From JANSXG01 sp965652425 (GTDB lineage Bacteria > Planctomycetota > Phycisphaerae > Phycisphaerales > UBA1924), in contig CBFGVX010000002.1 in NCBI GenBank assembly GCA_965652425.1, positions 1 through 64,000 of the forward strand: a stretch of 64,000 bases of DNA, written 5' to 3'. The position numbers and the translations under genes were made by a program. Of this stretch, positions 7,964 through 16,974 are shown piece by piece. The stretch's first letter is position 1. Each line of letters opens with the position of its first letter. The notes below the pieces were generated by a model. The model was not told where the DNA came from and ran no database searches. It saw only the letters and a list, made by a program, of their open reading frames with translations.

Positions 7964-9055
7964 ATGAGGCGATGGCGCGAGGCGACGATGATGGCGGCGG
8001 GGCTGGGCGCGAGCGCGGGCGCTGCGCCGGTGGTCGATCTCGGCGCGCTGCCGACCGTAGCGCCGCGGATCACGCCGGGTGGCGTGGTGGCGGGGGTGTT
8101 CGAGGGGGGCAATGGACCGGGGCTGTGGCGGTGGGGATCGCCGCTGGGCGAGGGGACGCAACTGCCGATGGCGGCGTGGCTGGAGCCGACGCGCTTGGCG
8201 CTGGGAGCGGACGGCACGCTGGCGATCGCGGCGTGGGACACGCGCGGGCCATGGCGCGAGGCGCCGTATCTCTCTACGGGACAGGGACTGGTCGCGCTGG
8301 ACGACGGGGGCAAGTTCCCCGAGGGCGTGTCGGTTCCGGCGATCGCCGTGGGCGGCTCGGGGCAGGTGATCGGGTACGGGCGACTGGAGGATGCGGATCT
8401 GCCGGTGTCGTTCGAGGGCGGCGGCGTGGTGTCTCTGTCGGTGCCGATGAGCGGGGCGCGGGTGGAGTCGGGGATGAGCGGGCCAGGCGGGGCGGTCGTG
8501 CTGGGGGTGTCGGGGGATGGTGGCACGATGCCGCCACGCAGCATGGCGTTCGATGGTGAGGCGTGGCGGGACCTCGGCGATCCGAGCGCGAGCGGGGCGG
8601 ACGGCTGGCTGCTGGCCCGGGCGTGCGGGCCGGACGGGACGCTGGTGGGGAGCGGCGCGGCGTCGCTGTTTGCGCCGGGCAAGCCGGTGCTGGTGCACGG
8701 GGACGGGTCGATCCAGACGCTGGGACTGATGGACGGCTGGATCACGGCCGAAGCGGAAGCGATGAACAGCGCGGGCTGGGTCGTCGGCAGCGCGACGGTG
8801 TACGACGAGGCGATCCTCGATCTGCGCACGCAGGCGTTCGTGTGGCACGAGTCGATGGGGCTGTTCGAACTGGAGGGCGAGCCGGGCTGGACGCTCCTGA
8901 GCGCAACGGGGATCAGCGACGACGGCTGGATCGTGGGGATTGGGATCTATGAGGGCGTGGAGCACGCGTACGCGATGCAGATTCCTTCTCCGGCGACGAT
9001 CCTGCTGCTGCTGGGTGTGGGATCGCATCGGCGCTCGCGTATGATCCGGCGATGA
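7964..9055 (+). CDS. Secreted protein with HAF-like repeats and a PEP-CTERM-like tail
   Basis: About 363 aa. The start at 7964 is preferred because of an AGAGAG ribosome site. Starts at 7925 or 7844 are possible, but the latter overlaps the divergent gene. The body has repeated motifs resembling HAF/beta-propeller repeats, for example AEAMNSAGWVVGSATVYDEA, QAFVWHESMGLFEL and GISDDGWIVGIGIYEGVEHAYA. The C terminus PSPATILLLLGVGSHRRSR has the layout of a PEP-CTERM sorting signal: a PxPAT box, a hydrophobic stretch and a basic end. It has PSP where PEP is usual. The stop overlaps the next start (ATGA at 9052-9055), so the two are translationally coupled. Confidence 0.65.
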   Translation: MRRWREATMMAAGLGASAGAAPVVDLGALPTVAPRITPGGVVAGVFEGGNGPGLWRWGSPLGEGTQLPMAAWLEPTRLALGADGTLAIAAWDTRGPWREAPYLSTGQGLVALDDGGKFPEGVSVPAIAVGGSGQVIGYGRLEDADLPVSFEGGGVVSLSVPMSGARVESGMSGPGGAVVLGVSGDGGTMPPRSMAFDGEAWRDLGDPSASGADGWLLARACGPDGTLVGSGAASLFAPGKPVLVHGDGSIQTLGLMDGWITAEAEAMNSAGWVVGSATVYDEAILDLRTQAFVWHESMGLFELEGEPGWTLLSATGISDDGWIVGIGIYEGVEHAYAMQIPSPATILLLLGVGSHRRSRMIRR

Positions 9056-10404
9056 GTGAGCAGGCCATATCGATTGTTCCGGAGTCGCTGCGCTGCGAAT
9101 CGATGGCGGTGGAGACGCCGCGTTTTGATGAGCCGAGCGGCACGCTGGCGCTGGGCTACCGGTTCGACGATGAGACATTGATCGAGGAAGTCATCGTCTT
9201 TCCCGGCGGTCCGTTCTCGCTGAATGGTGCGCAGCGGGCGGTCGTTGGGCGGTTGGCGGGGATGCTCAGCGCCGCCGCGGCGACGAGTTATGTCAAGGCA
9301 AGGTTGCCGGAGTGGGTGCGGATCGGCTCGGGGCTCGGCGCGACGGGGCGGGCGCTGGTTCGCGCGGTGTTTCGCGAGGGGCTGGGGGAATTCGCGTACC
9401 GGAACGGGCTGGAACCGATTGGGCCGCGGTTTGAGTTTGAGGGAGATGCGACGGGCAAAGCTGAGGAACTGCCCACCGACGGCGGCTGGCTGGTGGCGGT
9501 CGGCGGCGGCAAGGACTCGGTCGTCGCGATGGAGATGCTCAAGCAGGCGGGGCAGCGGGCGACGGCGGCGAGCGTCGGGTCGTACGGGCCGGTGCGCGAG
9601 TGTGCCGAGATCGCGGGGCTGGAACTGATCGAGATCGAGCGCCGGCTCGCGCCCGAGTTGGCGGAATGGAACCGGGCTGGCGCGCCGAACGGGCATGTGC
9701 CGGTGACGGCGATCCACTCGCTGATCCTGCTCATGCAGACGGTGCTGAGCGGAAAGCGCGGCGTAGTGATGGCCAACGAGCGGTCGGCGGATGACCCGAC
9801 GCGGGTCGATGAGGCGGGGCGCGCGGTGAACCATCAGTACAGCAAGAGCTTCGCGTTCGAGAATGCGCTGCGGGGGTGGCTGCGCGAGGAGGTCGGCGGC
9901 ACGCCGGACTACTTCTCACTGTTGAGGCCGTTGAGTGAGCTGGAGGTGTGTCGGCGGTTCGCGGGCTTGCCGGAGTATCACCACGCGTTCGTGAGCTGCA
10001 ACGCGGCGTACCGTCGCGATCCGGAGTGTCGCGCTGCGAAGTGGTGCTGCGACTGCCCGAAGTGCCGGTTCGTGTTCCTCGGGCTTGCGCCGTTCATGAG
10101 GCCGAGCGATCTGGTGGAGATCTTCGGGAGGGATCTGCTGCGCGATGAGTCGCAGACGGAGGGATTCCTCGAGCTGCTCAGCTCGGAAGCGAAACCGTTC
10201 GAGTGCGTCGGCACGCGGGCCGAGGTGCGCGCGGCGTTCGGGCTGCTCAAGGGCGATGCGGGCTGGCGCGAGGCGCCGGTGGTACGGGCGGCCAGCGAGC
10301 AGCACGGGATCACGCCGTTCAAGCTGGAACACGCGAAGGGTGTGCTGTCGCCGTCTGGTGCGCACGCGATCCCGACTGAATTGGCCTCGAAGCTCGGGCT
10401 GTGA
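9052..10404 (+). CDS. murL: MurL-type UDP-MurNAc-L-Ala-L-Glu epimerase
   Basis: A 450-aa protein resembling MurL, the epimerase that converts the L-Glu of UDP-MurNAc-L-Ala-L-Glu to D-Glu in an alternative peptidoglycan route known from Xanthomonas. There it works with MurD2 and replaces glutamate racemase. The sequence shows an adenylation-type loop LVAVGGGKDSVVAMEML at about residues 147-163. It also shows a Cys-rich segment, WCCDCPKCRFVFLGLAPFM, near residue 330, and an ANERSADDP motif near residue 240. No murD2 is adjacent. The start overlaps the upstream stop by four bases. The family assignment is from memory of motifs and should be checked by profile search. Confidence 0.65.
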   Translation: MSEQAISIVPESLRCESMAVETPRFDEPSGTLALGYRFDDETLIEEVIVFPGGPFSLNGAQRAVVGRLAGMLSAAAATSYVKARLPEWVRIGSGLGATGRALVRAVFREGLGEFAYRNGLEPIGPRFEFEGDATGKAEELPTDGGWLVAVGGGKDSVVAMEMLKQAGQRATAASVGSYGPVRECAEIAGLELIEIERRLAPELAEWNRAGAPNGHVPVTAIHSLILLMQTVLSGKRGVVMANERSADDPTRVDEAGRAVNHQYSKSFAFENALRGWLREEVGGTPDYFSLLRPLSELEVCRRFAGLPEYHHAFVSCNAAYRRDPECRAAKWCCDCPKCRFVFLGLAPFMRPSDLVEIFGRDLLRDESQTEGFLELLSSEAKPFECVGTRAEVRAAFGLLKGDAGWREAPVVRAASEQHGITPFKLEHAKGVLSPSGAHAIPTELASKLGL

Positions 10405-10410
10405 ATCGGA

Positions 10411-11109
10411 TCAGGGCAGCGGATCGGCCCAGTGCTCGGGGACCTCGCGCTGCGGCGAGACCGAGCCGTCGAACATCGCGGTGTTGAACGCGCCGCCCGC
10501 GTGGACGCGCCCGATGCGATTGACGACATGGTCCGTATCGCGGAAGTCGATGACCGAGGTCGTGCGCGTCGGCGGCGGAGCGCCGGTCGCGACGGGGGCG
10601 ATGGCCGAGTCGAGGTACAGCGGCGTGACGCTGGATCGGCGCACGCGGTCGATGCGGATCTGCATGATCTCTGAATCGAAGTTCCCGCGGTCGCCGGGCT
10701 GACCGGCGAGGCCCGTGACATTGATGGCGTAGGTGCGCGTCAGGTCGGCGGGCTCGTTCGCATCGGTCGTGGGGCAGACCAGGAACGACTCGTTGTGGTA
10801 GAGGTCGGCGGGGCCGTCGCCCAGGCGCTCGGAGTCTCGAAGGAGCACGATCGCCCAGTAGGGATCGCTGCCCCACGGCACGCCGAGGGCGGGAGTCAGA
10901 TTGTCGTTGGAAGCCGCGTAGGCCTGCGTGAGCAGGCCCATCTGGCGGAGGTTGCCCGAGCAGACGGCGGCCCGCGCGGCCTCGCGGGAGCTTGAGAGCG
11001 CGGGCAGCAGGATCGCGATCAGGACCCCGATGACCGCAACGACGACCAGCAGCTCGATCAGCGTGAACCCGCGGATTGATGAGCGTTGAGGCGGTCTGAA
11101 ATCTGCCAC
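10411..11109 (-). CDS. Prepilin-type N-terminal cleavage/methylation protein
   Basis: About 232 aa from a GTG at 11109. The frame is open further upstream but would then run into the divergent recQ. The type IV prepilin signature RGFTLIELLVVVAVIGVLIA begins near residue 13, with a predicted cleavage between Gly and Phe and the conserved Glu at +5. Next come LLPALSSSREAARAAVCSGN and LRQMGLLTQAYA, the typical planctomycete pseudopilin pattern. The tail contains HVVNRIGRVHAGGAFNTAMF and a FDGSVSPQ motif close to the H/DGS motif of DUF1559-like proteins. It is exported through a type II/IV-like system and is probably a surface-layer or pseudopilin component. The exact role is unknown. Confidence 0.8.
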   Translation of the reverse strand: MADFRPPQRSSIRGFTLIELLVVVAVIGVLIAILLPALSSSREAARAAVCSGNLRQMGLLTQAYAASNDNLTPALGVPWGSDPYWAIVLLRDSERLGDGPADLYHNESFLVCPTTDANEPADLTRTYAINVTGLAGQPGDRGNFDSEIMQIRIDRVRRSSVTPLYLDSAIAPVATGAPPPTRTTSVIDFRDTDHVVNRIGRVHAGGAFNTAMFDGSVSPQREVPEHWADPLP

Positions 11110-11145
11110 GAAACTGGGGTCTCCGGGTGTGGGGGATGCGGTAGC

Positions 11146-13386
11146 ATGCCCCCGATGCAGGACGGATCCTCGCAAGCATACGCACCGGCTCAGCAGGACG
11201 ATCTCGATGCGCGGATCCTCGGCGTAGTTCGCCAGTATTGGGGCTTCGAGTCGCTGAGGCCGATCCAGCGGGTGGCGATCCGGGCCGGCATGGGCACGCG
11301 TGATTCGCTGGTGATCATGCCGACGGGTGGCGGGAAGTCGCTGTGCTATCAGGTGCCGCCGCTGATCGACGATGCTACCGGAAAGCCCCGTACGGATGTC
11401 GTGGTTTCCCCGCTGATCGCGCTGATGGAGGACCAGGTGTCGGGACTGCGTGGGAACGGCGTGCCCGCCGCGGCGTTGCACAGCGGGCTCGATGAGAAGC
11501 AGCAGTCGAAGGTGGAAGCGGACCTGAAGGCGGGGCGGCTGCGCCTGCTCTATGTCTCGCCGGAGCGGCTCGGCTCGGCATCACTGGCCCGGATGCTCTC
11601 GGGGGTGCGGGTCGGCGCGATCGTTGTCGATGAGGCGCACTGCATCAGCCAGTGGGGACACGATTTCCGCCCGGAGTACCGGTCGCTGAGCGCGCTGCGC
11701 CGGCGGTTTCCCGCTGCGAGCATCCACGCGTTCACGGCGACGGCCACGCCGCGCGTGCGCGAGGACATCGTGGAGCAGCTCAAACTGCAGAACCCCGAGG
11801 TGCTGGTCGGGAACTTCGACCGGCCGAACCTGACCTACCGCGTGGTGCCGAAGGACTCCGCCCGCCAGCAGGCGCTGTCGATCATCGAGCGTCACCGGGG
11901 CGAGGCGGTGATCGTGTACTGCCTGAGCCGCAAGGCGACGGAGGGTGTGGCCGACGCGTTCAAGGCCAGCGGCGTGAAGGCCGCGGCGTACCACGCGGGC
12001 ATGTCGGCGGCGCAGCGCTCGAAGATCCAGTCGCGTTTCATGGCCGAGAAGATCGATGTGATCGTGGCGACGGTCGCCTTCGGCATGGGCGTGGACCGGG
12101 GCGATGTGCGCGCGGTGATCCACATGGACCTGCCGAAGAGTCTGGAGCACTACCAGCAGGAGGCGGGCCGGGCCGGGCGCGACGGGCTGAGCGCCGAGTG
12201 CGTGCTGCTGTATTCGCCGGCGGACGCTGCGAAGTGGAAGACGCTGATGGAGCGGTCCGCGGCGGAGGCGGGCATCGGGCGCGAGCAGCTCAGGCCCCAG
12301 TTCGAGCTGCTGCGCCACATGCAGCGGTACGCGGGCGCGATGACCTGCCGGCACAAGGCGCTCGTGGAGTACTTCGGACAGGCGTACGAAGCTCCGGAGG
12401 GTAGCGAGGGGGACGGCTGCGGGGCGTGCGATGTCTGCCTTGGCGAGTTCGAGCGGATCCCCGACTCGGCGACGGTCATCAAGAAGGTGCTCTCATGCAT
12501 CGCGCGGGTGCAGCGCCACGCCGGGCAGGCCTACGGCGCGAACCACCTGATCGGCGTGCTGCGCGGGCGCAAGACCGCCGAGATCGAGTCGCGCGGGCAC
12601 GATTCTCTGAGCACCTTCGGCATCCTGAGGGATTTCTCGGCCAAGGCCCTCGGCTCGGTCATGGACCAGCTCGAAGACCGGGGCTTGATCGAGCGGGCCA
12701 GCGGGGACTACCCGGTGATCTCCCTGACCGAAGCGGGGGTCGCCTCGCTGCGAGCGTCCGATGAGGAGTTACCGGCGCTGTACCGCTCGCGCGTCGCCAA
12801 GCGGAGCGAATCCAAGGACGGCGACTGGTCGGGTGTGGACCGGGACCTGTATATGAGTCTCAGGAATCTTCGTAATGACTTGGCTTCAGAACGAAGAGTG
12901 CCCGCTTATCTAGTCTTCGGAGAAAAGACTCTTAGGGAACTTGCCCGGATCAAGCCCTCGTCCCCCCACGAGTTGCTGGGTGTCCACGGCATCGGCCAGC
13001 GCAAGCTCGACGAGTACGGCGGCATCATCATCGACCACATCTGGGCGTTCACCAGCGGCAGCGCTTCGGGGACGGACCGGTCCAAGGAGCGGATCGATCG
13101 GGCATACGCCATGTACGACGCCGGCGCATCACTCGAAGAGGTGGCTCGCGAGACCGGGCGCACGCGCGAGGCGGCCCGCCAGCTCCTGGAATCGTGGATC
13201 GAGGCGAGGCGGCCCGAGCAGATCGGCGCGTGGGTCGAGCCGAAGGTGTACGCGGCGATCGAAGAGGCCGCCGAGAGCGAGGGGCCGGGTCGGGTGTCGC
13301 GCATCTGCCGCGCCGTCGCCGGTCGCGCGACGGTCGATCAGGTGTCGGTGACGCTCGCGCACCTGCGCGTGCGCGCGGATTCGTAA
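11146..13386 (+). CDS. recQ: ATP-dependent DNA helicase RecQ
   Basis: About 746 aa from ATG 11146, with GGGGGA upstream. ATG 11155 is an alternative. RecQ unwinds DNA 3' to 5' in recombination repair. Walker A PTGGGKS lies near residues 59-65. The DEAH box and aromatic loop VDEAHCISQWGHDFRPEY lie near 161-178, and HQEAGRAGRDG-type motif VI is seen as YQQEAGRAGRDG. A zinc-binding region follows (TCRHKALVEYF...GCGACDVC). A winged-helix RQC domain comes next, then an HRDC-like segment (LRNDLASERRVPAYLVF) and a C-terminal helix-turn-helix (GASLEEVARETGRTREAARQ). It is followed by an intrinsic terminator. Confidence 0.93.
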   Translation: MPPMQDGSSQAYAPAQQDDLDARILGVVRQYWGFESLRPIQRVAIRAGMGTRDSLVIMPTGGGKSLCYQVPPLIDDATGKPRTDVVVSPLIALMEDQVSGLRGNGVPAAALHSGLDEKQQSKVEADLKAGRLRLLYVSPERLGSASLARMLSGVRVGAIVVDEAHCISQWGHDFRPEYRSLSALRRRFPAASIHAFTATATPRVREDIVEQLKLQNPEVLVGNFDRPNLTYRVVPKDSARQQALSIIERHRGEAVIVYCLSRKATEGVADAFKASGVKAAAYHAGMSAAQRSKIQSRFMAEKIDVIVATVAFGMGVDRGDVRAVIHMDLPKSLEHYQQEAGRAGRDGLSAECVLLYSPADAAKWKTLMERSAAEAGIGREQLRPQFELLRHMQRYAGAMTCRHKALVEYFGQAYEAPEGSEGDGCGACDVCLGEFERIPDSATVIKKVLSCIARVQRHAGQAYGANHLIGVLRGRKTAEIESRGHDSLSTFGILRDFSAKALGSVMDQLEDRGLIERASGDYPVISLTEAGVASLRASDEELPALYRSRVAKRSESKDGDWSGVDRDLYMSLRNLRNDLASERRVPAYLVFGEKTLRELARIKPSSPHELLGVHGIGQRKLDEYGGIIIDHIWAFTSGSASGTDRSKERIDRAYAMYDAGASLEEVARETGRTREAARQLLESWIEARRPEQIGAWVEPKVYAAIEEAAESEGPGRVSRICRAVAGRATVDQVSVTLAHLRVRADS

Positions 13387-13462
13387 CTTTTTCGTCGGCG
13401 CGCGATCCGTTGCGTTCAGTCGCGCGCGGGTTGCGCCGATAGGTTCGCCATCAGGTGGAACG

Positions 13463-13518
13463 CACAACCCCCGGCCAGGCCGCACGACTCTCGCGGACTG
13501 GGCGGGGGTTGTGTTTTT
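13463..13518 (+). terminator. Intrinsic terminator after recQ
   Basis: CACAACCCCC (13463-13472) pairs with GGGGGTTGTG (13504-13513) and is followed by TTTTT. The loop is long (31 bases) and contains minor secondary pairing. It sits between recQ and the alcohol dehydrogenase gene. Confidence 0.7.
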
Positions 13519-13602
13519 CTCGTGAAAAAGCATTCGGTTGGTCGGAAGTCCGGCAGCGAGGGTGGATACGATCCGGCTCCTTTCAAGCCCAAGGAGATCC
13601 CC

Positions 13603-14613
13603 ATGCCGACCACCGTGAACGCCTACGCCGCCAAGGAAGCCGGTGCCAAACTCGAACCGTTTCAGTACGAGCTGGCCGACCCCGGGCCGGGCGAGGTGAT
13701 CGTCAAGGTCACGCACTGCGGCGTCTGCCACAGCGATCTGTCGATGCTCGACAACGAGTGGGGCATGACCCAGTACCCGCTCGTGCCGGGGCACGAGGTG
13801 TCGGGCGTGGTGGATCAGGTCGGGGAGGGAGTAAGACACCTCAAGAAGGGGGACCGCGTCGGCATCGGCTGGCACGCCGGGTCGTGCCAGGAGTGCTCGC
13901 AGTGCATGTCGGGCGATCACAACCTCTGCCCGCAAGGCGAGGGGACGATCGTCGGCCGGCACGGCGGGTTCGCCGACCGGGTGAAGGCGCAGGCGGCGTT
14001 CGCGGTGAAGATCCCCGAGGGCGTGGACCCGGTCTCGGCGGGGCCTCTGTTCTGCGGCGGGATCACCGTGTTCAACCCCATCGTGCAGTTCGGCGTGAAG
14101 CCGACGGACCGCGTCGGCGTGATCGGCATCGGCGGGCTGGGCCACCTCGCGATCGCGTTCCTCAACAAGTGGGGCTGCGAGGTGACGGCGTTTTCGTCGA
14201 GTCCGGATAAGGAAGCCGAGGCGAAGTCGATGGGTGCTCATCACTTCATGAGCTCGAAGGACTCGGACGCGCTGGAGAAGGCAGCGGGTTCGCTGGACTA
14301 CATCATCTCCACGGTGAATGTATCGCTGGACTGGGACAAGTTCATCAACTGCCTGAAGCCGAAGGGACGCCTGCATGTCGTAGGCGCGGTCATGGAGCCG
14401 ATCCCGGTGGGCGCGTTCTCCTTGATCATGTCTCAGCGCTCGATCTCCGGTTCGCCGGTGGGCAGTCCGGCGACGATCGCGACGATGCTGGACTTCTGCG
14501 CGAGGCACAAAATCACGCCGCAGACCGAGGTGTTCAAGATGAGCGAGGTGAACAAGGCGATGGATCACCTGCGCGCGGGGAAGGCGCGGTACCGGGTGGT
14601 GCTGGAGGTTTGA
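13603..14613 (+). CDS. Zinc-dependent alcohol dehydrogenase (YahK/cinnamyl-alcohol type)
   Basis: A 336-aa medium-chain dehydrogenase that interconverts alcohols and aldehydes with NAD(P)H. The start at 13603 is preceded by AAGGAG at good spacing. The longer frame from 13522 adds low-quality sequence. Catalytic zinc ligands are in HCGVCHSDLS and PGHEVSG. The structural zinc lobe is CQECSQCMSGDHNLC, with four cysteines. The cofactor site is VIGIGGLGHLAIAF, and FSSSPDKEAEAKSMGAHH is typical of the NADPH-preferring YahK/CAD group. The substrate is not predictable. It stands alone on the strand between the recQ terminator and convergent pckA. Confidence 0.88.
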   Translation: MPTTVNAYAAKEAGAKLEPFQYELADPGPGEVIVKVTHCGVCHSDLSMLDNEWGMTQYPLVPGHEVSGVVDQVGEGVRHLKKGDRVGIGWHAGSCQECSQCMSGDHNLCPQGEGTIVGRHGGFADRVKAQAAFAVKIPEGVDPVSAGPLFCGGITVFNPIVQFGVKPTDRVGVIGIGGLGHLAIAFLNKWGCEVTAFSSSPDKEAEAKSMGAHHFMSSKDSDALEKAAGSLDYIISTVNVSLDWDKFINCLKPKGRLHVVGAVMEPIPVGAFSLIMSQRSISGSPVGSPATIATMLDFCARHKITPQTEVFKMSEVNKAMDHLRAGKARYRVVLEV

Positions 14614-14628
14614 GGGTTGGGTGGCATG

Positions 14629-14646
14629 GCCGCCCCTTGAGGCGGC
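14629..14646. repeat. Small hairpin GCCGCC-CCTTGA-GGCGGC
   Basis: A 6-bp stem with a 6-base loop, extended imperfectly by CATG on both sides. It lies 15 bases after the dehydrogenase stop, has no T-run, and is next to the 43-base repeat. Confidence 0.45.
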
Positions 14647-14689
14647 TAGGCATGGGGTATGCAACCCGGTGGGTGGGCAGCATGTTCTG

Positions 14690-14732
14690 GCCGGATGCTT
14701 GCCACCCATCGCTTGCGCGATTGGGCTCTAAT
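14690..14732. repeat. 43-base dispersed repeat, copy 2
   Basis: Identical to 1232-1274 and in the same orientation. It lies between the convergent dehydrogenase and pckA genes. Confidence 0.8.
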
Positions 14733-14761
14733 CCTTTGGAGCATGCGAAGCGGGAATAGAA

Positions 14762-14789
14762 AACGCCCGGGCCGGTTGGCTCGGGCGTT
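14762..14789 (-). terminator. Intrinsic terminator of pckA
   Basis: AACGCCCG pairs with CGGGCGTT, with an inner GCC/GGC pairing. Read on the minus strand the stem is followed by TTTTCT. It lies about 70 bases past the pckA stop. Confidence 0.65.
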
Positions 14790-14859
14790 GGTCATTGGAT
14801 CGGGGAGGCCGCTCGCTTCCGCTCGCGGCTAGTTATGCCCTCGCGGCTCTGGAAGTGGC

Positions 14860-16470
<1,611 letters not shown>

Positions 16471-16663
16471 GCGTCTCTTCCTTCGATGAACAGGATGGAT
16501 AAGCAGAGCAGCAGGGCCGGTCGAATCGGCTGGCCGGGATCGGACAGGGTACCAAAGCCCGCGGTTTCGGGCCTCCCCCAGCCATCGGCAATCGCCGACT
16601 GATTGACCGAAAACCGGGCTCTCGATACGATCCTCGGCCCGAGGGTCCGCCTCGGGAACGGAT

Positions 16664-16738
16664 GGTGGCCATAGCTCAGTTGGTTAGAGCACCCGGTTGT
16701 GGTCCGGGAGGTCGCGGGTTCGAGTCCCGTTGGTCACC
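16664..16738 (+). tRNA. tRNA-His (anticodon GTG)
   Basis: A full cloverleaf is visible. The acceptor arm is GTGGCCA/TGGTCAC with an encoded extra G at position -1 (16664), the hallmark of histidine tRNA. The D arm is GCTC/GAGC. The anticodon arm is CCCGG-TTGTGGT-CCGGG with anticodon GTG, and the T arm is GCGGG-TTCGAGT-CCCGT. The discriminator base is C at 16738 and CCA is not encoded. An intrinsic terminator follows within 40 bases. Confidence 0.95.
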
Positions 16739-16752
16739 CTTTCGCCGATAAG

Positions 16753-16774
16753 CCCGCCCAAAGGCGGGTTTTTT
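16753..16774 (+). terminator. Intrinsic terminator after tRNA-His
   Basis: CCCGCC, loop CAAA, GGCGGG, then TTTTTT and a further GTTTTT. Strong and correctly placed. Confidence 0.85.
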
Positions 16775-16974
16775 GTTTTTGCACGCCCGGATTCGGGATC
16801 GGGTGAACCTTCGGGGCTCCCCGAGGCCTGTAGAAGTGGCGGCGTGTGTTGGCCGCCGCTTACTGGTTCCCCGCTCTCTGGATTCCTGCTTCTGGTTGCA
16901 GGCTTCTGGTTGCAGACCCCCTGGAGCGTCGATGGAACTGGTATGGATTGTCCGTCCTGACGAAGGAGTTGCCC

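Noticed and set aside
6241..8559. 772-codon plus-strand frame
   Set aside because: It lies opposite two paralogues with clear motifs and ends in another gene. Its composition is that of an antisense high-GC frame.
13129..14709. 526-codon minus-strand frame across recQ end and dehydrogenase
   Set aside because: Its start is a translated repeat (GGTGGCAAGCATCC) and the rest is antisense of two clear genes.
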